64,000 nucleotides of DNA from Sphingobacterium sp. (GCA_031277685.1 JAITLV010000087.1:62001-126000), one strand, 5' to 3'; counted from the stretch's first letter, positions 35,221-44,980 are shown. A program made the numbers and translations. Notes: generated from the sequence alone by a model not told the origin.

Positions 35221-36006
35221 ATGAAAGAGAAATTTATTGATAGAAAAGATCAACAAGCAAATAAAATATTTGAACGAAGGACGCTAGCAAGTGATTACCG
35301 AACCATTCTCCCTTTATTAAAACCAGGCTTAAGTATACTGGATGTTGGTTGTGGCACGGGAACGCTCTCGCATGAAACCGCGTCACTTATTGCCGATGGA
35401 ACAGTGATCGGTTTAGACAATACCCAATCTTTTATTGATATAGGGCATCAACAATACGGTGATACCGCCAACCTTCGTCTGATTTGTGATAATATCTTTA
35501 GTTATGAGCCTCCACATCAGTTTGACCTGATCATGACAGCCAGAACCATGCAATGGCTGAGTGATATTCCTGGCGCTTTAAAACGGTTTAAGTCTTGGTT
35601 AAAACCTGGAGGACAACTTTCAATTTTGGATTATAACCATACCGCAATTGAATGGAATCCGGCTCCTCCGGCCAGTATGCTGGAGTTTTATCAAACTTTT
35701 TTAAAGTGGCGTGCTGATGCAGGCATGAACAACCGTATTGCGGATGAAATCGCTGCCTTGCTTGAGCAGCAGGGATTTACAGCCATTGAGACGATCAATG
35801 CTGATCAGACCTACACACGACAAGAAGATCATTTCAAAACCAATCTCGGAATCTGGATCAAAGTGGCTCAGTCTCAACAAATGGTAACAGAAGGATATAT
35901 TACAGATGAATTACGTTTGAAGGCCATTGAAGATTACAGCAACTGGATTGAAACAGAAGCCCTGTCAATGACCCTTAAGATGAATGAGGTGAGAGCTGCA
36001 ATTTAA
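35221..36006 (+). CDS. Class I SAM-dependent methyltransferase
   Basis: Methyltransferase of 261 residues with the Rossmann-like SAM fold. Motif I is LSIVLDVGCGTGTLS-like (seen as LDVGCGTGTLSHETASL), followed by the acidic ribose-binding GLDNTQSF, and post-motif regions FDLIMTARTMQWLSDIPGALKRF and LKPGGQLSILDYNH. The C-terminal 80 residues form a helical cap. It resembles UbiE/COQ5-like or trans-aconitate-like methyltransferases, but the acceptor is unknown. It has its own well-formed promoter. An alpha/beta-hydrolase stub follows 10 bases downstream. Confidence 0.88.
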   Translation: MKEKFIDRKDQQANKIFERRTLASDYRTILPLLKPGLSILDVGCGTGTLSHETASLIADGTVIGLDNTQSFIDIGHQQYGDTANLRLICDNIFSYEPPHQFDLIMTARTMQWLSDIPGALKRFKSWLKPGGQLSILDYNHTAIEWNPAPPASMLEFYQTFLKWRADAGMNNRIADEIAALLEQQGFTAIETINADQTYTRQEDHFKTNLGIWIKVAQSQQMVTEGYITDELRLKAIEDYSNWIETEALSMTLKMNEVRAAI

Positions 36007-36016
36007 TAATACCAAC

Positions 36017-36181
36017 ATGAACGATATACGCGCTATTTTCTTTTCCCTCCTATTGTCACTTTCTTCCTGTGCGCTAATTGCACAATCAAAAGATACGACG
36101 ATCAGTGTCGGCCAGCATAGTCTATATTTTAATGTTATGAATTTCATTATACAAAAAAACAACCTCAACAGAATAATTTGA
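36017..36181 (+). pseudogene. Truncated secreted alpha/beta-hydrolase N-terminus
   Basis: A 54-codon ORF too short for the track, starting 10 bases after the methyltransferase stop. It begins MNDIRAIFFSLLLSLSSCAL with a signal peptide ending IAQ, continues KDTTISVGQHSLYFNV, the opening strand pattern of secreted alpha/beta-hydrolases of this phylum, and then breaks into an unrelated tail (MNFIIQKNNLNRII). The catalytic part is missing, so it looks like the stub left by a deletion. A short genuine secreted peptide is the alternative. Confidence 0.45.
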
Positions 36182-36247
36182 CCTGTTTAGAAATAAATTT
36201 ATTTGTAGCTTAGTATTATTGACAATGCCCAATCAACACAATATTTT

Positions 36248-37171
36248 ATGAACAATCAAGCGCAGAATGTTATCGATTCCCCCAGTAACAATACCGTTTT
36301 TATGGTATGGAATTTTCACGAAAACAAGGAACTGAAACCTGTTTTTGAACGGATTTGTGCACTGGTAGTCAATCTGAATAACTCGGCCCAAGTACGTTCG
36401 ACCGGTATTAAAGCGAGTGTCGTCATGGGAATTAGTTATCACGCCTGGAAAAAATTGGCGTTACAGGAACCGTTACCAAAAGAATTAGTTCCTTTTGAAC
36501 CCATCGTAGGACAAAAGCACATCGCTGTTGCTACAGTAGGAGACCTCCATTTTCATATTCGGGCTGAAGAGCAAAGCTATTGTATTGATATGGCGGCCGA
36601 AATTTCCGATGCCCTTGCATCAGTTGCCGACTGTAAAGAAGAAATTCACGGCTTTCGTTATTGGGACGGCAGAAGTATCTTAGGTTTTGTCGATGGCACC
36701 GAAAATCCTACAGGCCAAGACCGTGCTCTCTTTGGTATTATTGGAGATGAAGATCAAACCTATTCAGGCGGTAGCTACCTGTTTGTTCAAAAGTACATCC
36801 ATGATATGAACAGCTGGCGGGCCTTACCAGTATCTGAACAAGAAAAGGTTATTGGGCGAAGTAAAACCAATGATATTGAAATGGCAGATGATGTAAAACC
36901 TCTCAATTCACATTCCGCATTGGCCAATGTGGGGGATGATCTCAAAATCGTCCGGGACAATATGCCTTTTGGTCATATCGCCAACAATCAAATGGGCACT
37001 TACTTTATTGCCTATGCCAGTAAATTCGGTACCGTAACACTCATGTTAAAGCGGATGTTTATCGGTGAACCCGAAGGTAACTACGATAGAATATTAGACT
37101 TTAGTACCGCCCAAAGTGGCACCCTATACTTCTGTCCAGCGATTGATATGTTAAAAGATTTTGCCGGATAA
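36248..37171 (+). CDS. DyP-type peroxidase
   Basis: Haem peroxidase of the dye-decolourising family, 307 residues, close to the YfeX/class B size. The hallmark GXXDG is GFVDGTENP, with catalytic Asp near residue 152. The proximal haem His lies in NSHSALANVG and the distal Arg in KIVRDNMPFGH. No Tat or Sec signal is present, so it is cytoplasmic; the enzyme is not next to an encapsulin gene. Oxidises organic donors with hydrogen peroxide. The natural substrate is unknown. Confidence 0.93.
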   Translation: MNNQAQNVIDSPSNNTVFMVWNFHENKELKPVFERICALVVNLNNSAQVRSTGIKASVVMGISYHAWKKLALQEPLPKELVPFEPIVGQKHIAVATVGDLHFHIRAEEQSYCIDMAAEISDALASVADCKEEIHGFRYWDGRSILGFVDGTENPTGQDRALFGIIGDEDQTYSGGSYLFVQKYIHDMNSWRALPVSEQEKVIGRSKTNDIEMADDVKPLNSHSALANVGDDLKIVRDNMPFGHIANNQMGTYFIAYASKFGTVTLMLKRMFIGEPEGNYDRILDFSTAQSGTLYFCPAIDMLKDFAG

Positions 37172-37268
37172 ACATAGTCGAATTAGCTGTTTCCGAGACT
37201 AACTTCATCATAAAACTTGGCTTGTAATCCGCCATCGAACTGATACAGGAACAATCAAAAACAAAAAC

Positions 37269-37631
37269 ATGAAAATAGACGTTTTTAAACACAATAATGA
37301 GCATATAGCCGAAGTAAAAGACACCGGAATTCTCATCAGCAATCTTGATGACGGTTTACAGATCATGGTGGATTGTGCTGCACAAGAAGCGTATAAAGCA
37401 ATCTTATACCAAGAAAATATTTCAGCCGATTTTTTTGAGCTAAAAACTAAATTGGCTGGAGACATTCTTCAAAAATATACACAATACGGCTTTGATATCG
37501 CAATTGTCGGTGATTTCTCCATCTATAATAGCAAGAGTCTAAATGATTTTATCTACGAAAGTAATAAAGGCCGTAAAATTAACTTTGTTACTACCCGGGA
37601 CGAAGCTATTACTAGACTATCAAAGAGTTAA
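37269..37631 (+). CDS. DUF4180 domain-containing protein
   Basis: Protein of 120 residues that matches the pattern of DUF4180: IAEVKDTGILISNLDDGLQIMVDC, then QENISADFFELKTKLAGDILQKYTQYGFDIAIVGDFS and the end NFVTTRDEAITRL. Function of the family is not known. It is cytoplasmic and follows the DyP gene by 97 bases, perhaps in the same unit. A bidirectional terminator follows. Confidence 0.82.
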   Translation: MKIDVFKHNNEHIAEVKDTGILISNLDDGLQIMVDCAAQEAYKAILYQENISADFFELKTKLAGDILQKYTQYGFDIAIVGDFSIYNSKSLNDFIYESNKGRKINFVTTRDEAITRLSKS

Positions 37632-37673
37632 CTGCGCTGGCCCATTCAAGGCGAGCTCTCGACCTCGTTTCAT

Positions 37674-37710
37674 AAAAAATAAGCGGCTATTTATTAACCG
37701 CTTATTTTTT
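37674..37710. terminator. Bidirectional Rho-independent terminator
   Basis: AAAATAAGCGG pairs with CCGCTTATTTT around a short A/T loop, with A and T tracts on either side. It overlaps the TAA stop codon of the leftward VOC gene at 37709-37711. Confidence 0.85.
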
Positions 37711-38158
37711 ATGACTGCTGTAACCAATCTTCATAGGACATTACCCCTAATGCTGGTTTTCCTTCACCTTCCAATATGGCGATAAACTCCAATTGATTGC
37801 CATCAGGATCATTAAAGTAAATTGCGAGTGCGGGCATCCATGCAAATACCATGGGTTTTTCTAGACCATCCTTCAAAAAATTATAAGGCTGTAAATCCCG
37901 TTCTTTGAGATAGTCTACTGCATAATTTAAAATATCCTCTTTGCTGGTTCTAAAAGCGAAATGCCGTGGTTGAAAGTTAGTTTCCTCCTGCCAAAGTCCT
38001 AACATATATTCTTTTCCAGAACCAATCCACAAAAAAACGATAGGCCGGTTAGGGTCACGGTGTGCAATACGCAGTCCCAATACCGATGTATAAAAATTCA
38101 CAGATTCTTCCAGGTTCCGAACCTGAATATGGGTTTCATATAATCCTGTTATCTCCAT
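37709..38158 (-). CDS. VOC family protein (glyoxalase/dioxygenase fold)
   Basis: Vicinal oxygen chelate protein of about 149 residues. The track start is 38197; ATG 38158 gives MEITGLYETHIQVRNLEESVNFYTSVLGL, the standard opening. Metal-ligand regions are ETHIQV (His), PRHFAFR (His) and LAIYFNDPDGNQLEFI (Glu), so all three ligands typical of glyoxalase I/fosfomycin-resistance-like enzymes are present. Reaction unknown. Its stop codon lies inside a bidirectional terminator. Confidence 0.85.
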   Translation of the reverse strand: MEITGLYETHIQVRNLEESVNFYTSVLGLRIAHRDPNRPIVFLWIGSGKEYMLGLWQEETNFQPRHFAFRTSKEDILNYAVDYLKERDLQPYNFLKDGLEKPMVFAWMPALAIYFNDPDGNQLEFIAILEGEGKPALGVMSYEDWLQQS

Positions 38159-38321
38159 TGTTTCACGAGTTAAATGTAATCTAGTTTCATACATCATTCA
38201 AAGCCTTTCCTGACGATGAACCCCTGTATTTATTACGCCATTACAATGTAAGTTAAATTCCAATAGCTCGGTCAGAACAATCCTAAATAAGACAGAAAAA
38301 TGATGATTTATGCCCCTAGAG

Positions 38322-38353
38322 TTTGATTTAATAGAAAAACAACCTTATCTTGT
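38322..38353 (+). promoter_or_regulatory. Possible promoter of the GNAT gene
   Basis: TTTG at 38322-38325 is followed after 20 bases by TATCTTGT (38346-38353), two mismatches from TAnnTTTG. It would place the transcription start a few bases before the ATG at 38372. Tentative. Confidence 0.35.
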
Positions 38354-38371
38354 GTTGAAGACACATTAGCC

Positions 38372-38863
38372 ATGTACAACACACTCGCATTCAAAAAATA
38401 TACACCCGAAGATTTCATACTTTTTAAAGAACTTGTCAAAGATGATGAGATCATGAAATATATTTCAGGTAAGGGGTTAACAGCTGAACAGGCAGAAAAA
38501 AAATTTGCATCGATTCTAGATATCAATACAGACCCATTATTAGGTTATTTTAAGGTCATAGATTCAGAGAGCCAATTATTTTTAGGCGACTGTAAATTGG
38601 TCAATTACAAAAAAGATCCAACAGTTTTTGAAATAGGCTATTTACTTCAAAAAGAATTTTGGCGTAAAGGTCTCGGGACCAAAATCTGTGAATCCATGCT
38701 GGCAATGGCTAACCATATCGACCCCAATAAGGATGTTGTTGGCATTATTGACCCTGACAACGCTGCCTCCAGACAACTATTGACAAAATTTGGATTTCAG
38801 CGCTTCTTCATCGGTATAGAAGACGATATTGCTACAGAAAAACTTATCTTAAAAAGGTCATAG
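38372..38863 (+). CDS. GNAT family N-acetyltransferase (RimJ/RimL-like)
   Basis: Protein of 163 residues, GNAT type 3 pattern: MYNTLAFKKYTPEDFILFKELVKDDEIMKYI at the start, then FEIGYLLQKEFWRKGLGTKICESML with the acetyl-CoA loop RKGLGT, then NAASRQLLTKFGFQ. This looks like the ribosomal-protein or small-molecule alpha-N-acetyltransferase branch. Substrate unknown. The AraC gene follows 51 bases downstream on the same strand. Confidence 0.85.
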   Translation: MYNTLAFKKYTPEDFILFKELVKDDEIMKYISGKGLTAEQAEKKFASILDINTDPLLGYFKVIDSESQLFLGDCKLVNYKKDPTVFEIGYLLQKEFWRKGLGTKICESMLAMANHIDPNKDVVGIIDPDNAASRQLLTKFGFQRFFIGIEDDIATEKLILKRS

Positions 38864-38914
38864 CCCCTACTTCGTTTCTTGAAAGAATAAAAGAGCATAG
38901 CACGATTCACCTAT

Positions 38915-39811
38915 ATGAAATTTAGCATCAAGATCAATCCGAATACACACGACAGCCTGCAGGATACGTTATCTTTCTTTGGCGTGGATTGTAATCGTCC
39001 CTATTATATCTCCTCTGGCAATCCACTCTTTGAATACCCTAGAAATTCATTCCGTATTGATTTTTATGCAATATGTATTTGCACCGCAGGGACGATTAAA
39101 GTTGAAATAGATAATCACGAGTACACACTTTCACAGCATAGTGTTCTACTTTCTGCTCCATCCACAATTATAAAATTCACTGAGGTCAGCAAAGATTTCA
39201 GAATGAAACTACTTTTCTTTGACAAGTTATTTCTACTTAAAAACATTGCCAATCCGTTTTTCATCGAAAAACTGGGCCTTTTCAATAAAGCGACCTTTAC
39301 CATTATATTCAGTGCAGAAAAGTTGGTCGAAAAACTATTAAAGCTCCTTGAATATCTGAGCGAAGTAACCCTACGGACAACAGGATTTACCAATGACATT
39401 ATTCGCACCATCATTTTTAATCTTTTACTGGAAATCGCCGATGTACTCGCAATTGAGAACCAACAAGGCCTTGAAACAATTCAGGAGGCAAACAGTCTCT
39501 TTTTTAAATTTACAGCGCTCGTACAACTACATTGTTGTCAATCCAAAGACGTAAAATATTACGCCGACAGGTTATTTATTTCAAACAAATATCTGATTAG
39601 TATTGTTAAGAAAGCATCTGGGAAGACACCACATGAAATCATAGATGAAAATCTACTCAAAGAAGCGTATGCCCTGCTTGGAAATCCTGAAAAGACTATT
39701 TCCGACATTGCTTACGCAATAGGTTTCAATTCGATCTCTGCATTTGGTCGTTTTTTCAAAAAGTACTCCATGTTATCACCTTCTGAATATCGAAAAAGAC
39801 AAAATATGTAA
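38915..39811 (+). CDS. AraC family transcriptional regulator
   Basis: Regulator of 298 residues. The N-terminal cupin-like effector domain includes GTIKVEIDNHEYTLSQHSVLLSAPSTI. The C-terminal AraC DNA-binding domain has two helix-turn-helices, YYADRLFISNKYLISIVKKASGKTPHEIIDE and ISDIAYAIGFNSISAFGRFFKKYSMLSPSEYRK. It lies 96 bases upstream of oleate hydratase on the same strand and is the obvious candidate to control it, perhaps sensing fatty acid. This link is inferred from position only. Confidence 0.9.
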   Translation: MKFSIKINPNTHDSLQDTLSFFGVDCNRPYYISSGNPLFEYPRNSFRIDFYAICICTAGTIKVEIDNHEYTLSQHSVLLSAPSTIIKFTEVSKDFRMKLLFFDKLFLLKNIANPFFIEKLGLFNKATFTIIFSAEKLVEKLLKLLEYLSEVTLRTTGFTNDIIRTIIFNLLLEIADVLAIENQQGLETIQEANSLFFKFTALVQLHCCQSKDVKYYADRLFISNKYLISIVKKASGKTPHEIIDENLLKEAYALLGNPEKTISDIAYAIGFNSISAFGRFFKKYSMLSPSEYRKRQNM

Positions 39812-39907
39812 ATAAAGGAAATTCGGTAGAACAATAGCGAATTTGAGGGCATAAATGATCTATGGAGTATAGCTAACTTTACTCAAGAATTAAAAACAAT
39901 AAGAATC

Positions 39908-41848
39908 ATGAAAGAAATCACCTCAAAATTCGACAAAGTATTAAATGCATCTGCTGAATATGGAAATGTAAATCATGAACCGGATTCAAGCACCGAACAA
40001 CAACGCAATACCCCCAAAAAGGCAATGCCTTTTTCAGATCAGATAGGAAACTATCAACGTAATAAAGGTATTCCGACCAAATCCTATAAAGACAGTAAAA
40101 TTTATATCGTTGGTAGTGGGATTGCAGGAATGTCTGCAGCATATTACTTCATCCGTGACGGTCAGGTTCCAGCCGAGAATATTACTTTCTTAGAACAACT
40201 ACATATCGATGGTGGATCCCTAGATGGTGCAGGAAATGCCAAGGACGGCTATGTCATCCGTGGTGGACGAGAGATGGACATGACCTACGAAAATCTATGG
40301 GACATGTTTCAGGATATTCCAGCATTGGAAATGCCAGCACCTTACAGTGTGCTCGATGAGTATAGACTGATAAACGATAACGACTCCAACTACTCAAAAG
40401 CACGACTTATCCATAATCTTGGCGAAATTAAAGATTTCAGCAAATTTGGACTAGCAAAAAAAGACCAACTTGCCATCATCAAGTTACTATTGAAAAAGAA
40501 GGAAGAATTGGATGACCTAACGATTCAAGATTATTTTAGTGAATCTTTCTTAAACAGTAATTTCTGGACTTTTTGGCGCACCATGTTTGCTTTTGAAAAC
40601 TGGCATAGCTTATTGGAATTGAAACTGTACATGCATCGCTTCCTCCATGCCATAGATGGATTAAACGATCTTTCTTCTCTTGTATTTCCAAAATACAATC
40701 AATACGACACCTTCGTCACCCCATTGCGTCGGGTATTGCAAGAAAAAGGTGTTAAGATCCAATTTGATGTACTAGTAAAAGACCTTGATATACAAATCAA
40801 TACTGAAGGAAAAACCGTTGAAGGTATCATTACCGAACAAGGAGGTAAGGAGGTCCGTATCCCTCTAGGTCCAAATGACTTTGTGATCGTCACGACCGGT
40901 TCGATGACCGAAGATACTTTCTATGGCGATAATACAAAAGCACCGATCATTGGTATCGACAATAGCACAAGTGGACAAAGCGCAGGCTGGAAACTTTGGA
41001 AAAATCTTGCCGCCAAATCCGATATTTTTGGTAAACCTGAGAAATTCTGCAGCAATATCGAAAAATCGGCTTGGGAATCTGCTACCCTTACCTGTAGACC
41101 TTCCGCTTTAATTGAAAAATTAAAAGGCTATTCAGTCAATGATCCGTATTCTGGAAAAACAGTGACTGGCGGTATTATTACGATTACCGATTCCAATTGG
41201 TTAATGAGTTTCACCTGTAACAGACAACCACACTTCCCAGGCCAACCCGATGATGTCCTTGTGCTATGGGTCTATGCCCTATTTATGGACAAACAGGGAA
41301 ATTATATTAAAAAGACCATGCCCGAATGTACAGGTAATGAAATTTTAGCTGAACTATGTCATCACCTCGGAATAATAGATGAACTGGATGATGTTATCGA
41401 AAACACCATTGTTCGTACCACATTTATGCCGTATATCACATCCATGTTCATGCCTCGTGCCAAAGGTGACCGCCCAAGGGTAGTACCCAATGGCTGTAAA
41501 AATCTAGGCCTTGTTGGACAATTCGTTGAAACCAATAATGATGTTGTCTTCACAATGGAAAGCTCTGTCAGAACAGCACGTATTGCCGTCTACGAACTAC
41601 TGAACCTCAACAAACAGGTTCCCGACATCAATCCACTACAATACGATATCCGTCACTTGCTAAAAGCAGCCCGGACACTCAATGACGATAGACCTTTCAT
41701 TGGTGAGGGACTGCTACGCAAAATCCTGAAAGGATCTTATTTCGAACATATTCTCCCAGGAGGAGATGAAGAACATGAAAATCATGAATCTTTTATCACT
41801 GAACAAGTCGGCAAATTCAAAGATTGGCTTAAAGGCATTAAAGGATAA
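39908..41848 (+). CDS. ohyA: Oleate hydratase
   Basis: FAD-dependent enzyme that adds water to the cis-9 double bond of oleate to give 10-hydroxystearate, thereby disarming antimicrobial unsaturated fatty acids. Length 646 equals that of the Elizabethkingia enzyme. FAD-binding motif [16 protein letters not shown] is at 67-82. The catalytic residues named for that enzyme fall at identical numbers here: Glu122 in RGGREMDM and Tyr241 in LKLYMHRF. The C-terminal region with [12 protein letters not shown] and [22 protein letters not shown] is typical. No signal peptide; likely membrane-peripheral. The AraC gene precedes it and a hydroxyacyl-CoA dehydrogenase follows 46 bases later. Confidence 0.96.
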   Translation: MKEITSKFDKVLNASAEYGNVNHEPDSSTEQQRNTPKKAMPFSDQIGNYQRNKGIPTKSYKDSKIYIVGSGIAGMSAAYYFIRDGQVPAENITFLEQLHIDGGSLDGAGNAKDGYVIRGGREMDMTYENLWDMFQDIPALEMPAPYSVLDEYRLINDNDSNYSKARLIHNLGEIKDFSKFGLAKKDQLAIIKLLLKKKEELDDLTIQDYFSESFLNSNFWTFWRTMFAFENWHSLLELKLYMHRFLHAIDGLNDLSSLVFPKYNQYDTFVTPLRRVLQEKGVKIQFDVLVKDLDIQINTEGKTVEGIITEQGGKEVRIPLGPNDFVIVTTGSMTEDTFYGDNTKAPIIGIDNSTSGQSAGWKLWKNLAAKSDIFGKPEKFCSNIEKSAWESATLTCRPSALIEKLKGYSVNDPYSGKTVTGGIITITDSNWLMSFTCNRQPHFPGQPDDVLVLWVYALFMDKQGNYIKKTMPECTGNEILAELCHHLGIIDELDDVIENTIVRTTFMPYITSMFMPRAKGDRPRVVPNGCKNLGLVGQFVETNNDVVFTMESSVRTARIAVYELLNLNKQVPDINPLQYDIRHLLKAARTLNDDRPFIGEGLLRKILKGSYFEHILPGGDEEHENHESFITEQVGKFKDWLKGIKG

Positions 41849-41894
41849 TTCATTCTTTGGATAGTGAGTAATAGGTTTTATAAAAAAAAATAGT

Positions 41895-42791
41895 ATGAAT
41901 TTCAAAAATATAACAATTGCAGGTAGTGGCGTTTTAGGTTATCAAATTGCCTTCCAGACTGCTTTTCACGGTTATCAGGTGGTCGTATACGATATCAGTG
42001 ATGAAGTACTTGAAAAAGCTAAAGCTAAATTTGATAGTTTAGCAAAAGCCTTTCAACAAGATCTCCATGCCAATGACGAACAGCTGGCCGCAACGTTTAA
42101 CCGCCTCTCTTATACATCAGATTTGGCTCGGGCGGTTCAAGATAGCGACTTATTGATTGAAGCTGTACCCGAAAATCCAGCAATTAAAATTGCCTTTTAC
42201 GAGGAGCTGGCAAAAGTCGCTCCTGCGAAGACCATCTTTGCTACAAATTCTTCGACACTATTGCCGAGTCAGTTTGCACAGGATACAGGAAGGCCAAAAC
42301 AATTCCTTGCACTACATTTTGCAAATGAAATATGGAAACATAATACAGCAGAGATCATGGGACACCCCAGCACAAATCCCCAGGTATTCGATGCTGTAGT
42401 TGAGTTTGCCAAGTCAATTGGCATGGTCGCCCTTCCACTGCATAAAGAACAAGCAGGTTACATCGTCAACTCCTTGCTAGTACCTTTACTTTCAGCCGCA
42501 ACAGAACTGCTTGTCAACGAAGTCGCAGATGTGGAAACAATAGATAAAACATGGATGGTGGCCACAGGTGCACCAACCGGTCCTTTTGGAATCCTGGATA
42601 TTGTAGGTATTACTACAGCTTACAACATCAACAAAATGGCCGCCGAAGCGACAGCTGATCCCATCAAAATAAAAACTGTCGCCTACCTCAAGGAACATTT
42701 TATTGATAAGAATAAATTAGGTGTCGCAACTGGACAAGGTTTTTATACTTATCCTAATCCAGCCTATCAAGCACCGGACTTTCTAAAGTAG
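41895..42791 (+). CDS. 3-hydroxyacyl-CoA dehydrogenase
   Basis: NAD-dependent dehydrogenase of 298 residues with an N-terminal Rossmann domain (ITIAGSGVLGYQIAFQTAFHGYQVVVYD) and a C-terminal helical domain. The catalytic region reads ALHFANEIWKHNTAEIM, aligning with the HFFNP segment of classical enzymes but altered after the His. The conserved GYIVNSLLVPLLSAA and GPFGILDIVG motifs are intact. It follows ohyA by 46 bases, so it may act in hydroxy fatty acid breakdown. Because the HFFNP region differs, its preferred chain may not be a standard 3-hydroxyacyl-CoA. Confidence 0.88.
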   Translation: MNFKNITIAGSGVLGYQIAFQTAFHGYQVVVYDISDEVLEKAKAKFDSLAKAFQQDLHANDEQLAATFNRLSYTSDLARAVQDSDLLIEAVPENPAIKIAFYEELAKVAPAKTIFATNSSTLLPSQFAQDTGRPKQFLALHFANEIWKHNTAEIMGHPSTNPQVFDAVVEFAKSIGMVALPLHKEQAGYIVNSLLVPLLSAATELLVNEVADVETIDKTWMVATGAPTGPFGILDIVGITTAYNINKMAAEATADPIKIKTVAYLKEHFIDKNKLGVATGQGFYTYPNPAYQAPDFLK

Positions 42792-42817
42792 CAGGACACT
42801 TTAACAACCATAAAAGC

Positions 42818-42861
42818 AAATCGCCTATCTCTTTGAAAAAAGAATAGGCGATTTCATTTTT
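42818..42861. terminator. Bidirectional Rho-independent terminator
   Basis: AAATCGCCTAT pairs with ATAGGCGATTT over a loop rich in T and A, followed by a T-run on the plus strand. It separates the convergent dehydrogenase and serine-hydrolase genes. Confidence 0.85.
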
Positions 42862-42873
42862 ATAGTCAACTCC

Positions 42874-43995
42874 TTAATTTCCATACACAGCATTGAGCCA
42901 ACCAAAAACCGATTGATTTTGATCAGTTTTATCCATTGGCTTATCTAATTGCAATACATCCAGCAGGGCATCAAATGCTGTCGCAATAACGAGGTCATCA
43001 CGATTGCTGAACAAGGTGATAACAAGATCTTTCTTCTTATCCAAATACACGATGTTATGAAAACCTGTTGATTCACCTGAATGGAAAAACAGCGTGTTTC
43101 CATCTATAGGATAGATAAACCAGCCCAAATGATAGGAAACACCATCTTTTACCGGAAAGCTTTCTTGCTCCAACAAATGCCCTATATTCGTTTCCTGAAA
43201 ACTTTTATGTAGCAAAAAATCTGCCCACCGATGATATTCCAATGTGGATAGATAAACACCACCATCACCTTGGGTTGCACTCGTCACACTTTGATCTGCA
43301 AATATTACGGCGTCCTTTTTTAGATGGTAGCCGAAAGCCCGATTGGGTATAAGCGCGTCAGCAGTATAGACAATTCCATCCAAGATACCATTCGGCTGAA
43401 ATAAATTCTTTTTCACAAAAGCCGCAAAGGACTCCTTCGAAACCTGTTCAACGATCAATGCTAGCAAACAGTAGCCTGTATTACTGTACCTGAATCGACT
43501 CCCTGCTGGAAAATAGAGTGTATCTGTTTGCCTGATATAGTTCAGTACATCCTCATCCGATACCTGTACAGCTCGATCTGCAGGTATCAGTGCCTCATAG
43601 TCCATTATACCTGAACGGTGTTGAAGTAATTGGTCAACGGTAATACGGTGTAATGCAGCGGGTAAATTCTCAAAAAAAAGCCCCAGTGTATCTGTTAGTT
43701 TGAGTTTCCCTTGGGCGAACAAACGACAAATAGCCTGCGCGGTCACCTGCTTACTCACGGAGGCCATCCGAAAATGGGTCTTTTCCGTTATCTTTTGTTT
43801 CGTTTCTAAATTTGCGGTTCCTACCGCATAGCGATACCTTATATGGCCATGTTGGCTGACCGCAACCGCTATTCCCGGTTCTTTTTCATTCGCGTAATAC
43901 TTGGCCAACGTTTTATCCAATATGGATTTGTCAATATTCTGCCCCATTGCATAGCTTGATATACAGATAAAAAATAAAGTGAGTTTTAGGTACAT
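42874..43995 (-). CDS. Serine hydrolase of the beta-lactamase class C / PBP family
   Basis: Secreted serine beta-lactamase-fold protein of about 373 residues. ATG 43995 gives signal peptide MYLKLTLFFICISSYAMGQ; the track start adds six residues. The catalytic motif SxxK is SVSK (about residues 79-82), the second motif is YSN (about 170-172), and the third is HSG in FFHSGESTGF. This is the layout of the esterase/D-aminopeptidase-like members more than of true AmpC. Function could be peptidase, esterase or lactamase. Gene is divergent from a membrane protein on its right. Confidence 0.88.
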   Translation of the reverse strand: MYLKLTLFFICISSYAMGQNIDKSILDKTLAKYYANEKEPGIAVAVSQHGHIRYRYAVGTANLETKQKITEKTHFRMASVSKQVTAQAICRLFAQGKLKLTDTLGLFFENLPAALHRITVDQLLQHRSGIMDYEALIPADRAVQVSDEDVLNYIRQTDTLYFPAGSRFRYSNTGYCLLALIVEQVSKESFAAFVKKNLFQPNGILDGIVYTADALIPNRAFGYHLKKDAVIFADQSVTSATQGDGGVYLSTLEYHRWADFLLHKSFQETNIGHLLEQESFPVKDGVSYHLGWFIYPIDGNTLFFHSGESTGFHNIVYLDKKKDLVITLFSNRDDLVIATAFDALLDVLQLDKPMDKTDQNQSVFGWLNAVYGN

Positions 43996-44169
43996 GCTAC
44001 TATAGTACGACATTTATATTTGTTTTTAGTTCAAAAACTCCGTTTTCACCGATTTCAAGTTACCCATTTTTTAAGCAATACTCAAATCTCCCGACGAATG
44101 GACAGCCTTTTTCCGGTTTCTTCTTTATTTCTTTTAAATTTGTCCTCCCTCTTTATAACAAGGAGCGCT

Positions 44170-44970
44170 ATGAGAACAGCGATAGACAGCTGTTTATTTT
44201 GTTTAAAAATCACCATAACTATGTTATTTATTTACAGTATCTACGACTTTGTATTAGCCGAAAAAACAATCACCACGACACTAAAAAATGAAAGTTCAGC
44301 CAGAAACTTTACCTTGCAGATTATCACACCAGCCCGTAAATTCCTTGGTTTGCCCTTTGGTGGTGGTCTTGTTAAAATTTCACGATTATATGATGAGTAT
44401 GGAAAACTGATCCATGCCCGTAATTATTCAGAAGAACTAAAGGCAGAGATCAAAGCCTTTAAGAAAAATTATGCGATCCCTTATTTTCAATTATGGAAAG
44501 GTTTCCTTTTCATATTTGCTGCTATTTTGATCTGGGCAGCAGTTTATGGGGTAAAGAACAAAATAGCCAGCCAGCAACGTGAAAATGAAACAGAAAAACT
44601 ATTCAATAATCTCCAGCATTTGAAAGCCGGCCAGCTTTATGGGGTGACTTTCTTCACTGACAGTAAGGGTAAGAGTCTCGACGGCCTCCCTTCTGGTTGG
44701 ATAAAAATCAACAAGATTGTTGCTGATACGTTATTCATTCAACGTTCCAAACAGCTTGAAACAAGCAATGCCCTTTTTGATATGGACAATATCAGCACCA
44801 TCAAACCCCAATCTGAAACAGAATGGGAAGAAAAAGTAGAGCGAATAAACTATAAACTATTTCTCGAACAGTTAAAGGAACCGAATAAAAAAAGCGTGGA
44901 CCTACTTTATATTGGTTCTGATCACGACAACTATTCCGGAGTTATACTGACCGTCAAAGGCTGCGAATAA
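44170..44970 (+). CDS. Hypothetical membrane protein
   Basis: The track start is a TTG at 44020; ATG 44170 is preceded by AAGGAG, one of the few good Shine-Dalgarno sequences here, leaving 266 residues. Two membrane helices are visible, CLFCLKITITMLFIYSIYDFVL near the start and FQLWKGFLFIFAAILIWAAVYG near 125. The second half, after the helix, is soluble (ENETEKLFNNLQHLKAGQLYGVTFFTDSKGKSLDGLPSGW). No family recognised. The segment between the helices would be extracytoplasmic. Confidence 0.6.
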   Translation: MRTAIDSCLFCLKITITMLFIYSIYDFVLAEKTITTTLKNESSARNFTLQIITPARKFLGLPFGGGLVKISRLYDEYGKLIHARNYSEELKAEIKAFKKNYAIPYFQLWKGFLFIFAAILIWAAVYGVKNKIASQQRENETEKLFNNLQHLKAGQLYGVTFFTDSKGKSLDGLPSGWIKINKIVADTLFIQRSKQLETSNALFDMDNISTIKPQSETEWEEKVERINYKLFLEQLKEPNKKSVDLLYIGSDHDNYSGVILTVKGCE

Positions 44971-44980
44971 TAAGCATTTG

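Noticed and set aside
42874-43995. Serine hydrolase as a beta-lactamase controlled by the BlaI-type system
   Set aside because: It is 16 kb away, its motif pattern is closer to esterase or peptidase members, and no copy of the 52-bp palindrome sequence was seen upstream of it.
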